A stretch of DNA of 64,000 nt from Bombyx mori (lineage: Eukaryota; Arthropoda; Insecta; Lepidoptera; Bombycidae). The stretch covers positions 6,636,501-6,700,500 of the forward strand of contig NC_085128.1 in NCBI RefSeq assembly GCF_030269925.1, read 5' to 3'. The first letter of the stretch is position 1. Each line of letters starts with the position of its first letter. The notes beneath the pieces are model-generated. The model did not search any database. It was not told where the DNA came from and worked only from the letters and a program-made list of their open reading frames with translations. This document shows positions 9,301 through 21,800 of this stretch, one piece after another. The position numbers and the translations under genes were made by a program.

Positions 9301-12300
9301 TAGCCAAGACAAATATTCCTAAAACACCTCTTTTTTTTTTTCAGGCGAAAAAGATTCCGAACTGTGTTGTACAACTCGGTGACAGAGCGATAGACGTTAC
9401 ATTGCATAGAGCTATCGCGTCACTCTCCTGGGGACAGACTATAAGATTCATATGGCATTTACTTACGTCTAATCAAACTATAAGGTAATCTTTGACCGTA
9501 AGGTTGTCAACTCTTAAACCTGACCATGAATCCTAATGACCTATTATTATTTATATATAATTATTATCAGACCTATAGTATTTGCTAGCTTAACAAATAA
9601 ACATTAATTTCCGTTAATCTCAAGGTAAACCGTATATTAGTCCCGTTTTGGTTTGCTATACAGTGAATGTTGTTCTCAAACATCTGCATGTAAAAATGAA
9701 AAAATTCTGAAGCGTGAATGTCGCGTTCTATTTTCGATTCGCATTAGGAATAATATTTTTAGAATTCTTAATGTTGTGTATATTTTTTACAGCTTAGAAG
9801 AAGTGGAAAAATGTAAACAGAAGAAAATGTTGGATGATATGTTGGAGGAAATGGCTGAAGAATTTCCCGCATTAAAGCAAGTGTTTGTAGTTGAAAGAGA
9901 TATGTTCCTGTGTCATTCCCTGCAAGTAGCTGCTTTGCAGCCGCGTAAGTACCCATCGATGATTCAATAAAAAGAATGCTAAAAAAGTATCGTCTCCATC
10001 AGCAGTTTCAGTACTGGCATCTTTTACGTATCATTCGTCACAACTGAATAGGTGGAGGGGGAAACTCAATGTTGACTAATCGAGGGAAAACCATGTTATG
10101 TTCATTCGAATGAAAATCTTTTCATGTATGCTCATATTGTGTTTGTAATTTATTATTGTACTCTCCAGTATCAAATATATAGGAACTGGATCCATTCTGG
10201 ATACATACTGGATCTAACACTGTCACTCAGTTCCACTTATACTACACTCTACTTTGTATAAGTATTGTGTGAGGGACTGTCGCTGTAAATGTCTATCCAG
10301 TAATCACTTAACACCAGGTAGACCGTAAACTGGTCCATCTTTCCAAGCTTAAAAAAAACATATTTCGAAATGTCCATTATATTGTACAATGAGAGAGCGT
10401 CCCTTGAAACTGGAGCGGCTTAAAGTAGGCCCGGGCCTAAAATTGCATTATTTAAGGCCGGCCCTAATTAATGCAATTTTAACATATTTCAAAGTTACTT
10501 TTCTATGACGGATATTTAGTTTTATCGCGAAAACAGTTCGTGGACTACCGTCAAATGCGTATGCCATTCGAAAAATTTGTACTCCTTCTACGGGAAGTTG
10601 AACACCGGCGTATTCGTATCTTATTTTTCCTACCTATTCGCTGGTAGTCTTAAGGGACTATTCCACTACGCGCGAATGGGTGATAAGCTCATGGGTTCAA
10701 TCTGTGAGAATTTGCTAATACCAGCCCTAGCAAGGGAATTCGCTTCGCAGAATCTACTAACGGATCTGAATCACGACCCACTGAGAAAATCGGGCGAGAA
10801 ACTCAGTGGGCTGTGTCTATGATGTCCCGATACGAGTACAGTAGATGCTTTATTCCGTAGAACTCAACTGCATAAAATAAATGAAGACATAAGTGGGTGA
10901 AGGGGATTTGATACAATTTGTTAATTTTGAGCAAACGGACAATAAATTTTTGTTACTTGTACTTTTTCGACGTTCATTACGTGTCATTTCTAAAAATATC
11001 CTTTAAACTCAAAGTTTTAAGGTCTAATATGGTTTATAGGCACACAGCACCTTCATTCAATGTTAAAACTGAAAACCTTTAAAATTGTACTTAACCTCTT
11101 AACTTACTTTAACTCATGTCTTCAAATATTAGTTGTGTAAACTATGATAATAATAATAAAAATTGGCTGTTAGGTCACGAGCCTTGTCGCATCGTGGGAG
11201 TCGTTGGGATCGGCCACGTCGGCGGCATCGTGGAGCACTGGGGCAAGATCAAGCCAGAAGACATTCCGCCTTTGTTACTGTAAGTTCATTTGAATTTTTG
11301 TCATCAAGAAGATAAAAATATAGTTACGCGCTGGTGTTCGAGATAAATAAAAATTCTACCGAACTATAAATTAAAACTGCATTAACACTTAGAACACTCA
11401 CGGAACGCTTTAATAGTAATCTTTAATATCTTTTTTAATTTAATCTTTAATAATAATTTAATAATAAATTAATTTAATAATAATCCCGTAATTAGTGTTA
11501 CGCCGGTAAGAGGAACGCCATCTATCGTCAAATACTGGTGGTAGGACCTCTTGTGAGTTCGCGCGGGTGGGTACCACCCTACCTATTTCTGCCGTGAAGC
11601 AGTAATACGTTCCGGTTTGAAGGGTGGGGCAGCCGTTGTAACTATACGCGAGACCTTAGAACTTATATCTCAAGATGGGTGGCGCATTTACGTTGTGGAT
11701 GTCTATGGGCTCCAGTAATCACTTAACACCAGGTGGGCTGTGAGCTCGTCCACCCATCTAAGCAATAAAAAAAAATAGCCGAACGAATATCGAAGGATCT
11801 AGTAACATCTAGAACGCTCGAGACGCAAAACGCCATCTATTGTCAGATAGCAGAAACGCATATCGAAAATACTCGACTTGTGAGGAATGTTCTCGATAGT
11901 TTTAGGGATGTCTTATCGGCTATAAAAGCGTTGCAGAGATGGTACGCAGTTTGTTAGTAATCGAAACTACTCGAAGCGAGACAACGAACGGATTACCTGA
12001 AGCAAAGCGGAAGAAGCGAATTGAGAATTTTAAAGTGTTTGTGAAGTGTTTTAAGTATTCTAAGTGCCAATACAGTGATAATTTGTACTTCGGTAGAATT
12101 TTTATTTAAGCTTTTTTTTTTAAGCGCAACGACATTGAGTGCACCAGGTCGATGTCTAGTTTAATGACAATAATGGCCGTCTTATATTTCGAACCGGAAT
12201 TTGTGAATGTCAGCGAGCACGCAACTTATTACTCTAATGACAAAAAAAACGTTATTTTTTAATAGGTCGAATTTGAAATATGTCGCCTACGAATGGCGAC

Positions 12301-14115
12301 TATCAAGCAGGACAGGCTAGTCTGACGTTAAAGGCTTCGTCAAATAGAATGTGTATTAAAATACTGGATAATGCCCGAAAAATTTATAGAATTAGTTAGA
12401 AAATACCCATGTTTATACAATGCCACATCTGAATCACTCCACATCTTAATACTTTTAAATTTTCAGACTGAAACAGAAAGTCACTATGATTTGGCGAATG
12501 CGTTGCGTCAAGGAGCATTGGACTCATCTAGTCAATTTGTGTGACATGAAAAGAGCGCGACGTTAAAACGCAGCGCTAAGTACGCGTTCTGTTTGACGAA
12601 GCCTGTGCGAGTTCTTTAACGCTCTCGATAGCGTAACAGTTAATTTAAATGTCTATGGAGTTGGAACGTTTGCCGCTAGGGGCGCTGTTCCGACTGCATA
12701 CAAAGGACAATGACCAAAAGTGGGCCAACTTTATGTCTAAACTATTTGTACTTGAAAAACTATGCCTTATTTTTTCACTTGTTTAGTTTATGTATCAACA
12801 TTTCTTTCACCCTGGCATTGTTTTACAAAAAAATAAATTACTTATTTGATAACATTTCAAAACTGAGTGCCATAGTTTTTAAATTCGCCAATAGGCAAAG
12901 GGCTTAGCCCATACAGCCTTATAGTAAACCTATATGCTGCCAGACGAAAGAGTTGTCTGTCACTTGAACAACAATTTAAAAAAAATAGCTAATGGCAATA
13001 ATTCACAGAGTTTTTAGTTTATTTTTGTTCAATTCCATATTTATATATTGTAATAATAATTATTACTTAAAACCATGAATTATTTGATATTTTTAGATAT
13101 TAATGATTCCATTAGTAAAAATCTCAATGGCCTACCATTACTCTATTCTTATTATATATGATCAGAGAGTTTTGGCAGCAACCCGAGTGAAGCGTCACTT
13201 GAAGTTTTATTTTAATGTTTTTTTAATAGTTTATTGTGATGTATAATTTATAAATTAGGTGTTGTTTTGTGTATTAAACGTCAATAATCGTTGTTCACGA
13301 TTATTGAGGCATTGGAATAAAACTGTGGCTAACATAGCAGGGACTGTTTTTTTTTTTTCAAGGTAAAAGGTCTGCGGAAATTCGCGCTCACGCAATGTGT
13401 TATTAATCGAGTTGACGTCAAACTTCCAAAAAGCTTTTTATTGACATTAAAAAAATATAACTACCACAGACTAGGCTGTATAGGCTACGCTCTTTGCCTA
13501 ATTATTGGCGAATTTAAAAACAACAACAACATTATCGTTGCCGGCTTCCGGATTTTCATTTCATTTTATTATTATTATGAGGATATAATAATAATAAAAT
13601 GTACGTAAGGGCTTATTTCTAGCAACATTAACCACAATTAACTTATTTAATACTATAATGATGAGAGCGATTATTGATTTCGAAGAAAACAATTAACAAC
13701 TCAATTCTAGCTGCAGAAAAAGACAGATTCCTCTTAAACCTGTGTGAGAATATAAAAATCGTTTTCTGAATATGAAACGATATTTCTTTGTCTATCAAGT
13801 TGTTTCTCAATTAAGTTAAAACCATCATCACACGACAACTTTTTTTAGGGGCCTAATCGCTCATAGAAAATGGGCATTGTCCTTTGAGTTAACTTTACGC
13901 TATCGAGAACGTTAAAAAACTCACACTAGGCACACTGGTGCGCGCTAAGTACGCGTTCTCTTTGACGAAGTCTTAAAAGACATGCTTGTGTTGCGTACAG
14001 AGTACCGCCACCGTCGTTGTCGACCCGCGTGCTGCGCTCGAGCGTGCGCGTGGCGTGCGTGTGCGGCGTGCTGTACGCCGCCTACCGGCTGTTCCCACGC
14101 CGCCTGCTGCCCTGA
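6354..14115 (+). CDS. TRABD: TraB-domain-containing protein A (TRABD-like), 9 coding exons
   Basis: Coding exons: 6354-6549, 7810-7905, 8355-8485, 8766-8890, 9047-9173, 9345-9484, 9793-9944, 11174-11279 and 14001-14115. All use GT-AG with matching phases and total 395 aa. TraB-fold signatures: GTAHFS at 127-132 and GIGH at 334-337 (the two GxxH motifs), ELC at 154-156, APGGEFR at 214-220 and LGDR at 236-239. The first 97 residues are acidic and low-complexity. The last exon encodes VPPPS followed by a hydrophobic helix (about 373-389) and a basic end, i.e. a tail anchor as in animal TRABD. TraB/Tiki/EreA proteins include Wnt-cleaving metalloproteases (TRABD2) and membrane proteins of ER-mitochondria contacts in plants; the activity of TRABD itself is not settled. 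A 5' UTR intron is likely (acceptor at 6348). AATAAA at 14386-14391. The 2.7-kb last intron is full of nested MITEs. Confidence 0.9.
7968..8250 (-). repeat. Family-A retroposon (tRNA-headed, 'ctaagcaataaaa' tail), 5'-truncated
   Basis: Reverse complement of the family-A body: 'cacctggtgttaagtggtta', 'ctacaacgtaaatgc', 'cttcaaaccgaaatgca' and 'gcttcacggca'. It sits in intron 2 of TraB gene A. This family resembles what silkworm studies call BMC1-like sequence; the name is from memory and unchecked. Confidence 0.65.
8570..8630 (-). repeat. RTE-type LINE 3' fragment
   Basis: On the minus strand the sequence reads as the end of an RTE-clade reverse transcriptase reading frame (GEAYIQQ.TSVG-like, from 'cttgggggaggcctatatcc'). 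It is short and decayed, in intron 3 of TraB gene A. Confidence 0.5.
10290..10355 (+). repeat. Family-A retroposon 3' remnant
   Basis: Diverged 'cagtaatcacttaacaccag' followed by a poly-A-like tail, in intron 7 of TraB gene A. Confidence 0.4.
10620..10822 (-). repeat. Bm1-type SINE, minus orientation
   Basis: Reverse complement of the Bm1 3' half: 'ttttcctacctattcgctgg', 'gccctagcaagggaattcgc', 'ttcgcagaatctact' and 'gagaaactcagtgggctgtg'. In intron 7 of TraB gene A. A 60-codon reading frame across it has no meaning as a gene. Confidence 0.75.
11345..12107. mobile_element. Element bounded by ~50-bp inverted repeats
   Basis: The 5' end (11345-11398, beginning AAATAAAAATTCTACCGAA) matches the reverse complement of 12055-12107 over about 50 bp with scattered mismatches. 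The right half contains a TATA-like 'ctataaaagcg' near 11920 and a GA-rich leader-like stretch. A family-A retroposon has inserted at 11505-11775. No ORF was found. Type unknown: it could be a MITE or part of a larger element. Confidence 0.5.
11505..11775 (+). repeat. Family-A retroposon, 3' portion with A tail
   Basis: Runs from 'tactggtggtaggacctctt' through 'ctgccgtgaagcagtaatac' to 'gctcgtccacccatctaagc' and a poly-A tail. Inserted inside the inverted-repeat element at 11345-12107. Confidence 0.75.
12606..13927. mobile_element. Palindromic MITE split by a second DNA element
   Basis: The arms at 12606-12642 and 13888-13927 are inverted copies ('gagttctttaacg.tctcgat' and its complement). 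An intact, uninterrupted relative lies at 25662-25790, which shows that 12705-13882 is a later insertion. A 30-bp direct repeat ('gcgctaagtacgcgttct...') flanks both sides at 12571-12602 and 13942-13973. Located in the last intron of TraB gene A. Confidence 0.55.
12705..13882. mobile_element. DNA element with GGACAATG inverted termini, nested
   Basis: Begins GGACAATGACC and ends with the complement of GGACAATGCCC. It interrupts the palindromic MITE between bases that are adjacent in the intact copy near 25760. Inside it, 12875-12920 and 13471-13520 form a second inverted pair (about 45 bp, 'aaattcgccaata.ggcaaag'). No transposase ORF is recognisable, so it is non-autonomous. Target duplication not resolved. 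Confidence 0.5.
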
Positions 14116-14734
14116 TATTAAGGTATATACCTACGGATCGGATTACGGATCGTACGGATTAGATTCCATCCAGCGAGAAAACGTTCGTTGAAAGGAATCT
14201 ATACAAAACATAATAACGATTTAATTAAAGTGTGCTTGTTTATTGATTTTTTGGATAAACAAACAGCAACAAATTTAGATGATTTTTACGTGTGGTTTGT
14301 GGGACGGAGAATGATAGACTAAGTACTTTGCTCCAATTTAGTTATCCGTTAATTTATATAGTGTAACATTTAATTTATCTACTCAAATAAACTCATGGAC
14401 TTTGGACAGGCAAAGACCAAATTAATAGATAGATAATATAACTAAAAACTATAACACTGAATCCTAGAACGTATACAGACAATTAACTAGTGCAACCTAT
14501 TGTATTTGTAAACGAATATATTTTAAACTAATTAATAATCAAAAACGGATGTTTGATATAACTTCACGTTCAGACAGGTCCCCCAATTTATGTATGTAGG
14601 TAATGTTTAACATGAACTCCTAGTTCTTCGAGATATTATCGAAATCATCATACATTTATTTTATGTTTCAGAGGATTATTAATTTATGTAAAGATAAACT
14701 AGAAGTGTTGATAACTATACGTCTTTTTGTATCC
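14116..14734. other. TraB gene A 3' UTR and spacer
   Basis: Contains the probable AATAAA at 14386-14391. Nothing else recognised. Confidence 0.4.
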
Positions 14735-14992
14735 CCACGATCCACTAACGATGCTTTTAGGTACCTAAAGCACCAGTAAATTAATCCATAGACACAGCCC
14801 AATGAGTTTCTCGCCGGACCTGCTCAGTAAGTCGCCATTCCGATCCGGCGGTACATTCTGCGAAGCACTGCTCTTGCTAGTGCTAGTGTTAGCAACGTCC
14901 TCAGGTTAGAGCCCCGTGAGCTCACCTACTAGTTAAGGTTACGCTGATATAGCCTCTCAAGTCTCTCAGCTTAGGTAGGAAAAAAAAGAAAA
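14735..14992 (+). repeat. Bm1-type SINE
   Basis: Contains 'acggtgctt'-like head sequence, 'cacagcccaatgagtttctc', 'ctgcgaagcactgctcttgc', 'gccccgtgagctcacctact' and a tail 'taggtaggaaaaaaaag'. Intergenic, between the two TraB genes. Confidence 0.8.
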
Positions 14993-17967
14993 GGTGAATC
15001 TAGTATGATCCCTCGAGGTCACTAGAATAGGTAAAAAAAATAAAAAAGTGGTACATAACTATGGCAGTTTGTTTCAGTTGGCAACACGTTGACGTCGATT
15101 CGAAGGCTACGAAACTTGTCTGTCGGCTCACATTTTACGTCCGGACGAGCGCGCCTGCCTCAATGATAAGATGTAACATGTTCGCAAGTCGTTAAAAACA
15201 CTTTTACGTTTTGTTTCTCTTTTATTTTAATATAGACGATTTTCCGTGACCACGGAAATTGTAAAGACTGCGTTAAAAATAGAGAATTGTTAAAAAAAAA
15301 ATTAATAAAAAAAAGATTAAACCGTAAAATTGTTTTTGATCTTGTCTATGATTATGAAAATCTTGAAAAAAGAAACTAAGTTCGCAAATTTTATTAATAA
15401 ACGAAAAAAGAAAAATTATAATTAATAATATAAAAATAAATTAAATAGATATATATATATAAGGAAAATAGCTTATTATAATCCTTGATAAGGTATATCA
15501 CCTACACATATTATACTGAATTTAAATGTTGCGCATGTGCGCAATTTAATATTATTACTTCACAGATGTAGATTACTTACCGGTTCTAATTACCCTTTTA
15601 CGGGATCCAGTTTCGATTTCCGGTTAGATTCAATATTTATTTTAGAAAAATATTTCCTTTGCACCAATTAATTCCATCGTTTTAATTGGCAAGCATTAAT
15701 GAGTCACTCCTACTACGTAACATTGAGTTGCATTTTCTTTGAAAATGACTTCGTATTATGGTAGTATGAATTATAATGTGAAACTATAGTCTGGTTGGCG
15801 CTAGATAATGTATCACAGCATGGCGGACCGCAAATCAATTTACGAATTTTAGGAATAGACTTTTTTCCCTACCTATTCGTTAGTAGTCTAAGGGGCTATT
15901 CCGACATCTTCGACGTAAATGCCGCCACCCACTTCGAGACATAAGTTCTAAGGTCTCAGATTTTATAGTACATATAAACAAATAAACTTAACAATAAAAC
16001 AAAAGTATAGTGCTATGAGTCATTGTACTGGAGCGGTTAAGGACACGTAAGGATACGCCGAAGATGCCTCAAGACTGCGGTCGCTACCCAAAGTGGCCTT
16101 TTGTACATTAAGCTCTCGTTGCAAAAGTGTTTTGCGCATTCGAATTTAAAATTTTGTTCTTATGTTACAAATAAATAACTTTCAACAATAACAATTTATA
16201 ATATACATACCTACAAGACGATGATTTTGCTCCATTTGTTGTATTTAAAATGCAAGTTTAAATAAACATGTTGTATTTTGATAAGTGTCTTGTAATTTTT
16301 GTTACAGTAAGTACTAGAGAGTACTTAATACACGGTATTATTTATATACTATTAATTATATATCCTGACTTATTATATAACGTAATGTTTCCTAGTACTT
16401 TCTGTTAAGTTTTTGTTTTCTACGCTTATTGCAATAATAATTGAGTCAAAATTTTACAGTAAGGACTGTGATAATTTAAAAGGTAAAAAAAATCCATCCA
16501 TGTTATTATAGATAGATCGTAGAATTTATATAATTGAATACAGTTTGTACCTAATTAATATTTTTAGTATTAATTAAAACATCGTGTTAGGCAGGACTAC
16601 CTACTCAACTATTTGAGTTTTAACTGAATAAAAATAATAAGTAGTGTATTACTGAATAGTACGTATTTGTTCGTGGCAAGTACTAGGTAGTCGTTAAGAA
16701 TTTTAAGACACAGCTTCTGTTTACCTTTTTGTTTATTATTTTACAGTTTTTGAACTAAACAAATAAGATATTTCAATCTAAGACCACCATTCATAACAAT
16801 AAGCGTTTATTGCTTAATTAAATAATTCTTTGTAGATTTTAACGAAGGGAAGTTGGTGTGTTGCCTTATTTAAAAAAAAAACAAATTAATATGGCAATAC
16901 TTTTCGGAGGATGCTATTGTGTTGCCTTATTAAAAATGAAACAAATAATGGCAATGTTTTACGGATTGACAATAGAAGTCTATAACCAAGCACAAAAATA
17001 CTGATTGCGGGTTGCTTCTGTGTGAAGAGCTTAGTATTGGTGGATTACCTAAATCATGTGTGAAGCTTATAATGGTAACGAGTGTATGAAAAACCGTAAA
17101 ATTCTAGAAGAAAGTTATTTAAAATTAATTGAACAATAACGGCAAACACCATAAACTCTATTGTTATTTTTCGAATTACATAAAAAGAAGAGTTTGTTTG
17201 TTCGTTTTCTATGCGTTAATCCGATTGAATTGAAACTTCTATAGAGGTAGATGCTATTAATTTGCATTGAAAATGTCCGGTTTAATATCATGAATGTACT
17301 ACAATTATTATCGTTATTTGCGAGTAGGTTCAATAAATATGTTTATTATCCTTTATATAATATATAAATTAAATATGTTTAATATGTTTATTTTCGAACA
17401 GAGATAACGACAGCCAAGCGTGACAGAGATTCACTGGTCGTCCTGCTGAACTGTATAAGAATAATATTAAATGAAACTTATGAATATGGATAGGTGTATC
17501 TCATCTGATGTATAAGAAGATTTCTATTCCTTATGACTATGTAGTTAAATATACATGTTGTATATCGTTCAAACAATACTATAGGATTTATTACTACTAT
17601 TTTATGCTGGTTGTTTCTCAATATTAATACATTAAATATAATAGAGTACAATGAACATGTTACCATCTTTGAAATGAACGTTAGGTTTAAATTTTGTAAG
17701 TTTAATTTTAATATTTGCCAATAAATATCTTATTAGTTACTGAGAGTTGCTTTTTATTCCGCTTCCATTACACATGCAGTTATGCGTTTCGGTTCGAAGT
17801 AAAGTAACAGTAATATAACAAAAACAGTGTTTTTTGGGATGATCTCTGTTAGGATCACGGATTGTTACTTTCGACACTCTTTCTAACACTGAGATGTAAA
17901 CTTTAACTCTGTATGTAAACAGTATACAAATAAAACGGGCAGCGACGCGCTCGGTATACCAATAAGC
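14993..17967. other. Intergenic spacer between the TraB genes
   Basis: AT-rich. It contains a Bm1/family-A chimera (15862-15970), an (AT)n run near 15450, a perfect 8-bp hairpin 'tttccgtg' / 'cacggaaa' (15241-15258), and two imperfect copies of a ~60-bp unit at 16856-16966 ('tgtgttgccttatt' starts each). No exon recognised. Confidence 0.4.
15862..15970 (-). repeat. Chimeric SINE fragment (Bm1 joined to family A)
   Basis: A Bm1 minus-strand start ('cctacctattcgttagtagt') runs directly into a family-A minus-strand piece ('cgacgtaaatgccgccaccc'). It arose by insertion or deletion between two retroposons. Confidence 0.55.
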
Positions 17968-18155
17968 CTACAGTTTCTCGTCGGATCTTCCCAGTGGGTC
18001 GCGATTCCGATTCGGTGGTAGATTCTACGAAGCATTGTTCTTGCCAGGGCTAGTGTTAGCAAATTATTTTAGGTTGAGCCCGTCAGCTGACCTACCCGAC
18101 CGGACGTTGCTGAAATAGCTCCATAAGCTACCAGCGAATAGGTAGGGAAAAGAAA
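17968..18155 (+). repeat. Bm1-type SINE, diverged
   Basis: Recognised by 'gtttctcgtcggatcttccc', 'ggtggtagattctacgaagc' and the tail 'gcgaataggtagggaaaag'. Confidence 0.65.
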
Positions 18156-18179
18156 TTAGTCTTTTTTAAATACATTCAT

Positions 18180-18420
18180 ACATATTCCCTTACATGAAAA
18201 ATTATATGAAGCGAAATGAGATGAAGTTGATAAATTAGAGACTTCAATCAATTGGGATAAAATTAAATAGAACGAGATAATATGGGATGAAATAAATTCT
18301 CAGTAAAATAGTGATTATTTACTGAGAGTTCAATTGACTTAATGGAAAATAAAACTCTAGAAGTCCAGCGGCTTTATTTATTTTCCCCAGATTTGAGCAC
18401 TTCGACATATTCTAAACAGC
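18180..18420 (-). repeat. Unnamed dispersed repeat (family C), copy 1
   Basis: In reverse complement it shares 'tctcagtaaa', 'gagac/gagat' and the (TTTCA)-rich end with copies at 27115-27650 and 55540-55866. No known family recognised. Confidence 0.45.
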
Positions 18421-18811
18421 TAATAAACTACCATTTTACACATTTAAACCTGTAGAAACAGTAAATTTACAAAAAACAATTCACAGAACTTCGCTACTCG
18501 CGCTCCAGCTAAAAGTTCAACAATGTCTTCAATAAATTACTCACTTAAAAATATTTTAATTTGCCTAAAAAGTAACTGTTTTGTTTTTATCTTCCAGTAG
18601 AAATTTGAATAACAAAATCAATGTTACTCAAGGTGAATCCATACTCCTTGCAAACGAATCAAACCCATTTGTGACATAAATTTATTGTTTTAACCTATCA
18701 ATTATGGTGCAGTAATTTATAAATCAGTTTTCGATACCACCTAAAATAAATTTTCGTCTATTTTACAGATATGTGACGAAATTCCAGTTTTTATAAATAG
18801 TGAAATAAAAT

Positions 18812-21800
18812 ATGAAATGCCCAATATGTGTAATAGCTAGACAATTGTTATTTAAGAATATTGAAAGCATTGTCACAGCAAAACCAAATACTGTACAAAC
18901 ATATTATAGTCGTAAGTGTTTAAAAACATTCTTATTCAGTATTTGGGGCATAACATCAGCGTACCTAATCATAAACATACAATGTAGATAGGTAATAAAT
19001 TCAACTTTATCACTATTTTAACCACGTAATTCAAATTTCTGTACGTTGTTGCCTACGAGTTGTTGCCATTTGGTATGTGATTTAAAAAAATGCTTTTACA
19101 TCTTTAAAATAAAATCTGTATTGTATTTAATGTGGTCACGATTGAAAATACTTATCTACACTACATTAGCCTGGACAATATCAGATACCTAACTGACTGT
19201 AATTTTTTATTCTAATGAAATACGTACATAACAAATGTTCACGATTGACTTCCACGGTGAAAGAATAACGTCGTATAATAAAAAATCAAACCCGCAAAAT
19301 TATAATTTGCGTAATTACTGGTGGTATGACGTCTTGTAAGTCCGCAAGTAGTCCGTGTTACTCTGTTTCGCTCTTAGCCTAAGCAGCTATTCCAGCTTCT
19401 TCGGAGCTCACGGGCTCAACCTCAGAGAATTTGCTAACACTAGCCCTAGCAAGAGCAGTGCTTCGCAGAATCTACTCACGCTACGGTCTGCCTCTTTTTG
19501 AAACGAAGTAGTTTACGTACATAGTAGCCAGGCATTATGGTTTAAAGACTAGGGCAGTCATTATATAGTTTCATTGAGACATCCTCATAACTAAAACTGA
19601 GTTATGTAATTCACGTATTTTGTTTTATGGGATTCGATAACATCAGTTGGCCGTCACTTTCTCCAACCAATAAGTGAAATAAAAATATGATTATGAATTG
19701 TAATACTTGCAGAAAAGGTTCTATTACGAAAGAAAAGTGATGTATCCCAGCATTTACCAAAATCTGCTACACTTTTGCAAAATGATAAACAAGCCACGGT
19801 CGTTCTTTTGGGTACAGTGCACTTCAGTAAACAGTCTATTGAAGATGTTTCAGAGGTAACGTGGCATATGTTGTTCACTAGTAATATTTCTATGAATGGT
19901 CTGCTAAAAAATAATCGTGGGTTTGTAATCGGGTACTACAACTCTTGCTACTTATGCTTGCTGGAATCTCATTATTTGCATATTTTTTTTGTTTTGGATA
20001 AATTTCGTTAAGGATCTACGGACGAGGAGGACCAATGTGAGTGTGATCTCTAAGCCAAAATGGTCACTCTCGTTTCGTATAAAACCACAATGGCCTCTCC
20101 AACAGCTTTCCACGACTCAAGGCCAGAGGATGTCTATAAAATACCTACCTAGACGCAGATACGGCAAGCAAGCGCTAACCCTCACAGGCCTCTAATAGAT
20201 ATTGTTTCTCCCGCATTGATCAGGAAACCTCATGTGACATGGTAGGCGGGGAACACACCAGTACCCCTTAGGCCGGGACCCGTATCTGCAAAAACCTTCG
20301 CTCGGTGGAAGTTTTCCATTGTTGTTTCATTTAAAATAACAAATAAGCGGGATCGTAAATTAACATATTTAGGCTTAAAACACACTTTACTAGGTACTAG
20401 TTCTCAATATAGCAATTAGGGAGTTACTTATTTTTAAGTTAATATTTATAAGTATGTACTTATAAGTTATTATTAATCATAATGAATATACAGGACAAGA
20501 AAAAAGAATTACAGTGCACTTTAAAATATAGTAGTCTGAAGAAACGTAATTTAGTATTTTTTTGGATTTTCTCTAGTCGTATACGACCCCGGCAAGTGTA
20601 AAACGACAAAAACTGTAGTGTCCAAAACGTCGGAAATAATGTAAAGATAATAAAAGGCGCCAGGTTAAAACCGTAAAAGTAGTTTTAATTATAAAACATT
20701 ATTTTCACTTAGTGCAACTTTTAAACTGATATTGACATGGCTTAATGCAATATTATTAATAACGACTTCTACGGTGGAGGAAGAACATATTGAATAAAGT
20801 GAACTTAGAAAATTTAGATTTGCACAGTTAGGGTTGGTAGACTGTACTATGAGTCCTTTACGGTGGGTACCACCATCTTGCCTATTTCTACTGCGTAGTA
20901 TTTTTTGCGCTCTGGTTTTCAAGGATAGAGAAACAAACAGTTATACGGTAACTGAGATTCGACCTCATATCTTAAATTGATCATTCACCTTGTCTTACGA
21001 CACCTTGACGTTAGGCTTAAATGTGTATGAGTACGGATATTCGGTCTTGTTTATCGTAAAATTATTTTAGATAGTAAAGATACTGAATCCCAATGGTATT
21101 TTGGTAGAACTTTGTCGCCAAAGAGTATCATTATTGGAACTAGACGAAAAGAAGTTTTTGGAAGATGCAAAAAATTTTGATTCCAAAAAGCTAAAGTGAG
21201 TTTTGACAAATCATTATTTCGCCTGTTTGGTGTCGTTCTTGAATAGCACCACCCCATCTCTTCCCGTAGGTGTTGTACAAGGAGTCGAAGGGATTCAGCG
21301 GAGAAGTCTCTAAGTATTGTACTTCAAACCTGAACCGGTAACTTTTTGGTGTATAAATGTAAACCCTCACGGGTAGGTTACACCAGCCTCCTTGTCGTCG
21401 CAAAGCAGTCATGCATTCCGGTTTCAAGGGTAGGATAGTTGACTATTGTTATACAACTATCGTGATTGAAACTGTGGTCGATGTCTCAAACGTATTGAAT
21501 AGGAGTTGTAATACCAGTTTTTGGGGCGCATCTCGTTGGACTTGCGCCTACGCGATGAGGGCAGTAGGTGCGTCTTATCGCAGTTAAACCGACCAAAACA
21601 CTCAGTGGATCGAAAAACTCGTGGCTGGGTCTCAGGTGACGGATTTGGGGGTGAGCTAACGCGTTTCTCAGGGCTTACATCTTCGCCATTCTGTCTCCAC
21701 GAAACGCCGAACCGGCAGTCGTCGATACGGCTAAAAGTCATTATTTTTGGCATTCATTAAATAATTTATTCTAATAATTAGAAGATAAGTAGACAGTTTA

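Noticed and set aside
10577..10822. 81-aa ORF starting MYSFYGK
   Set aside because: Entirely inside a minus-strand Bm1 SINE.
15220..15260. Small hairpin 'tttccgtg..cacggaaa' as a regulatory site
   Set aside because: Stem of 8 bp with no nearby gene start. Too short to separate from chance.
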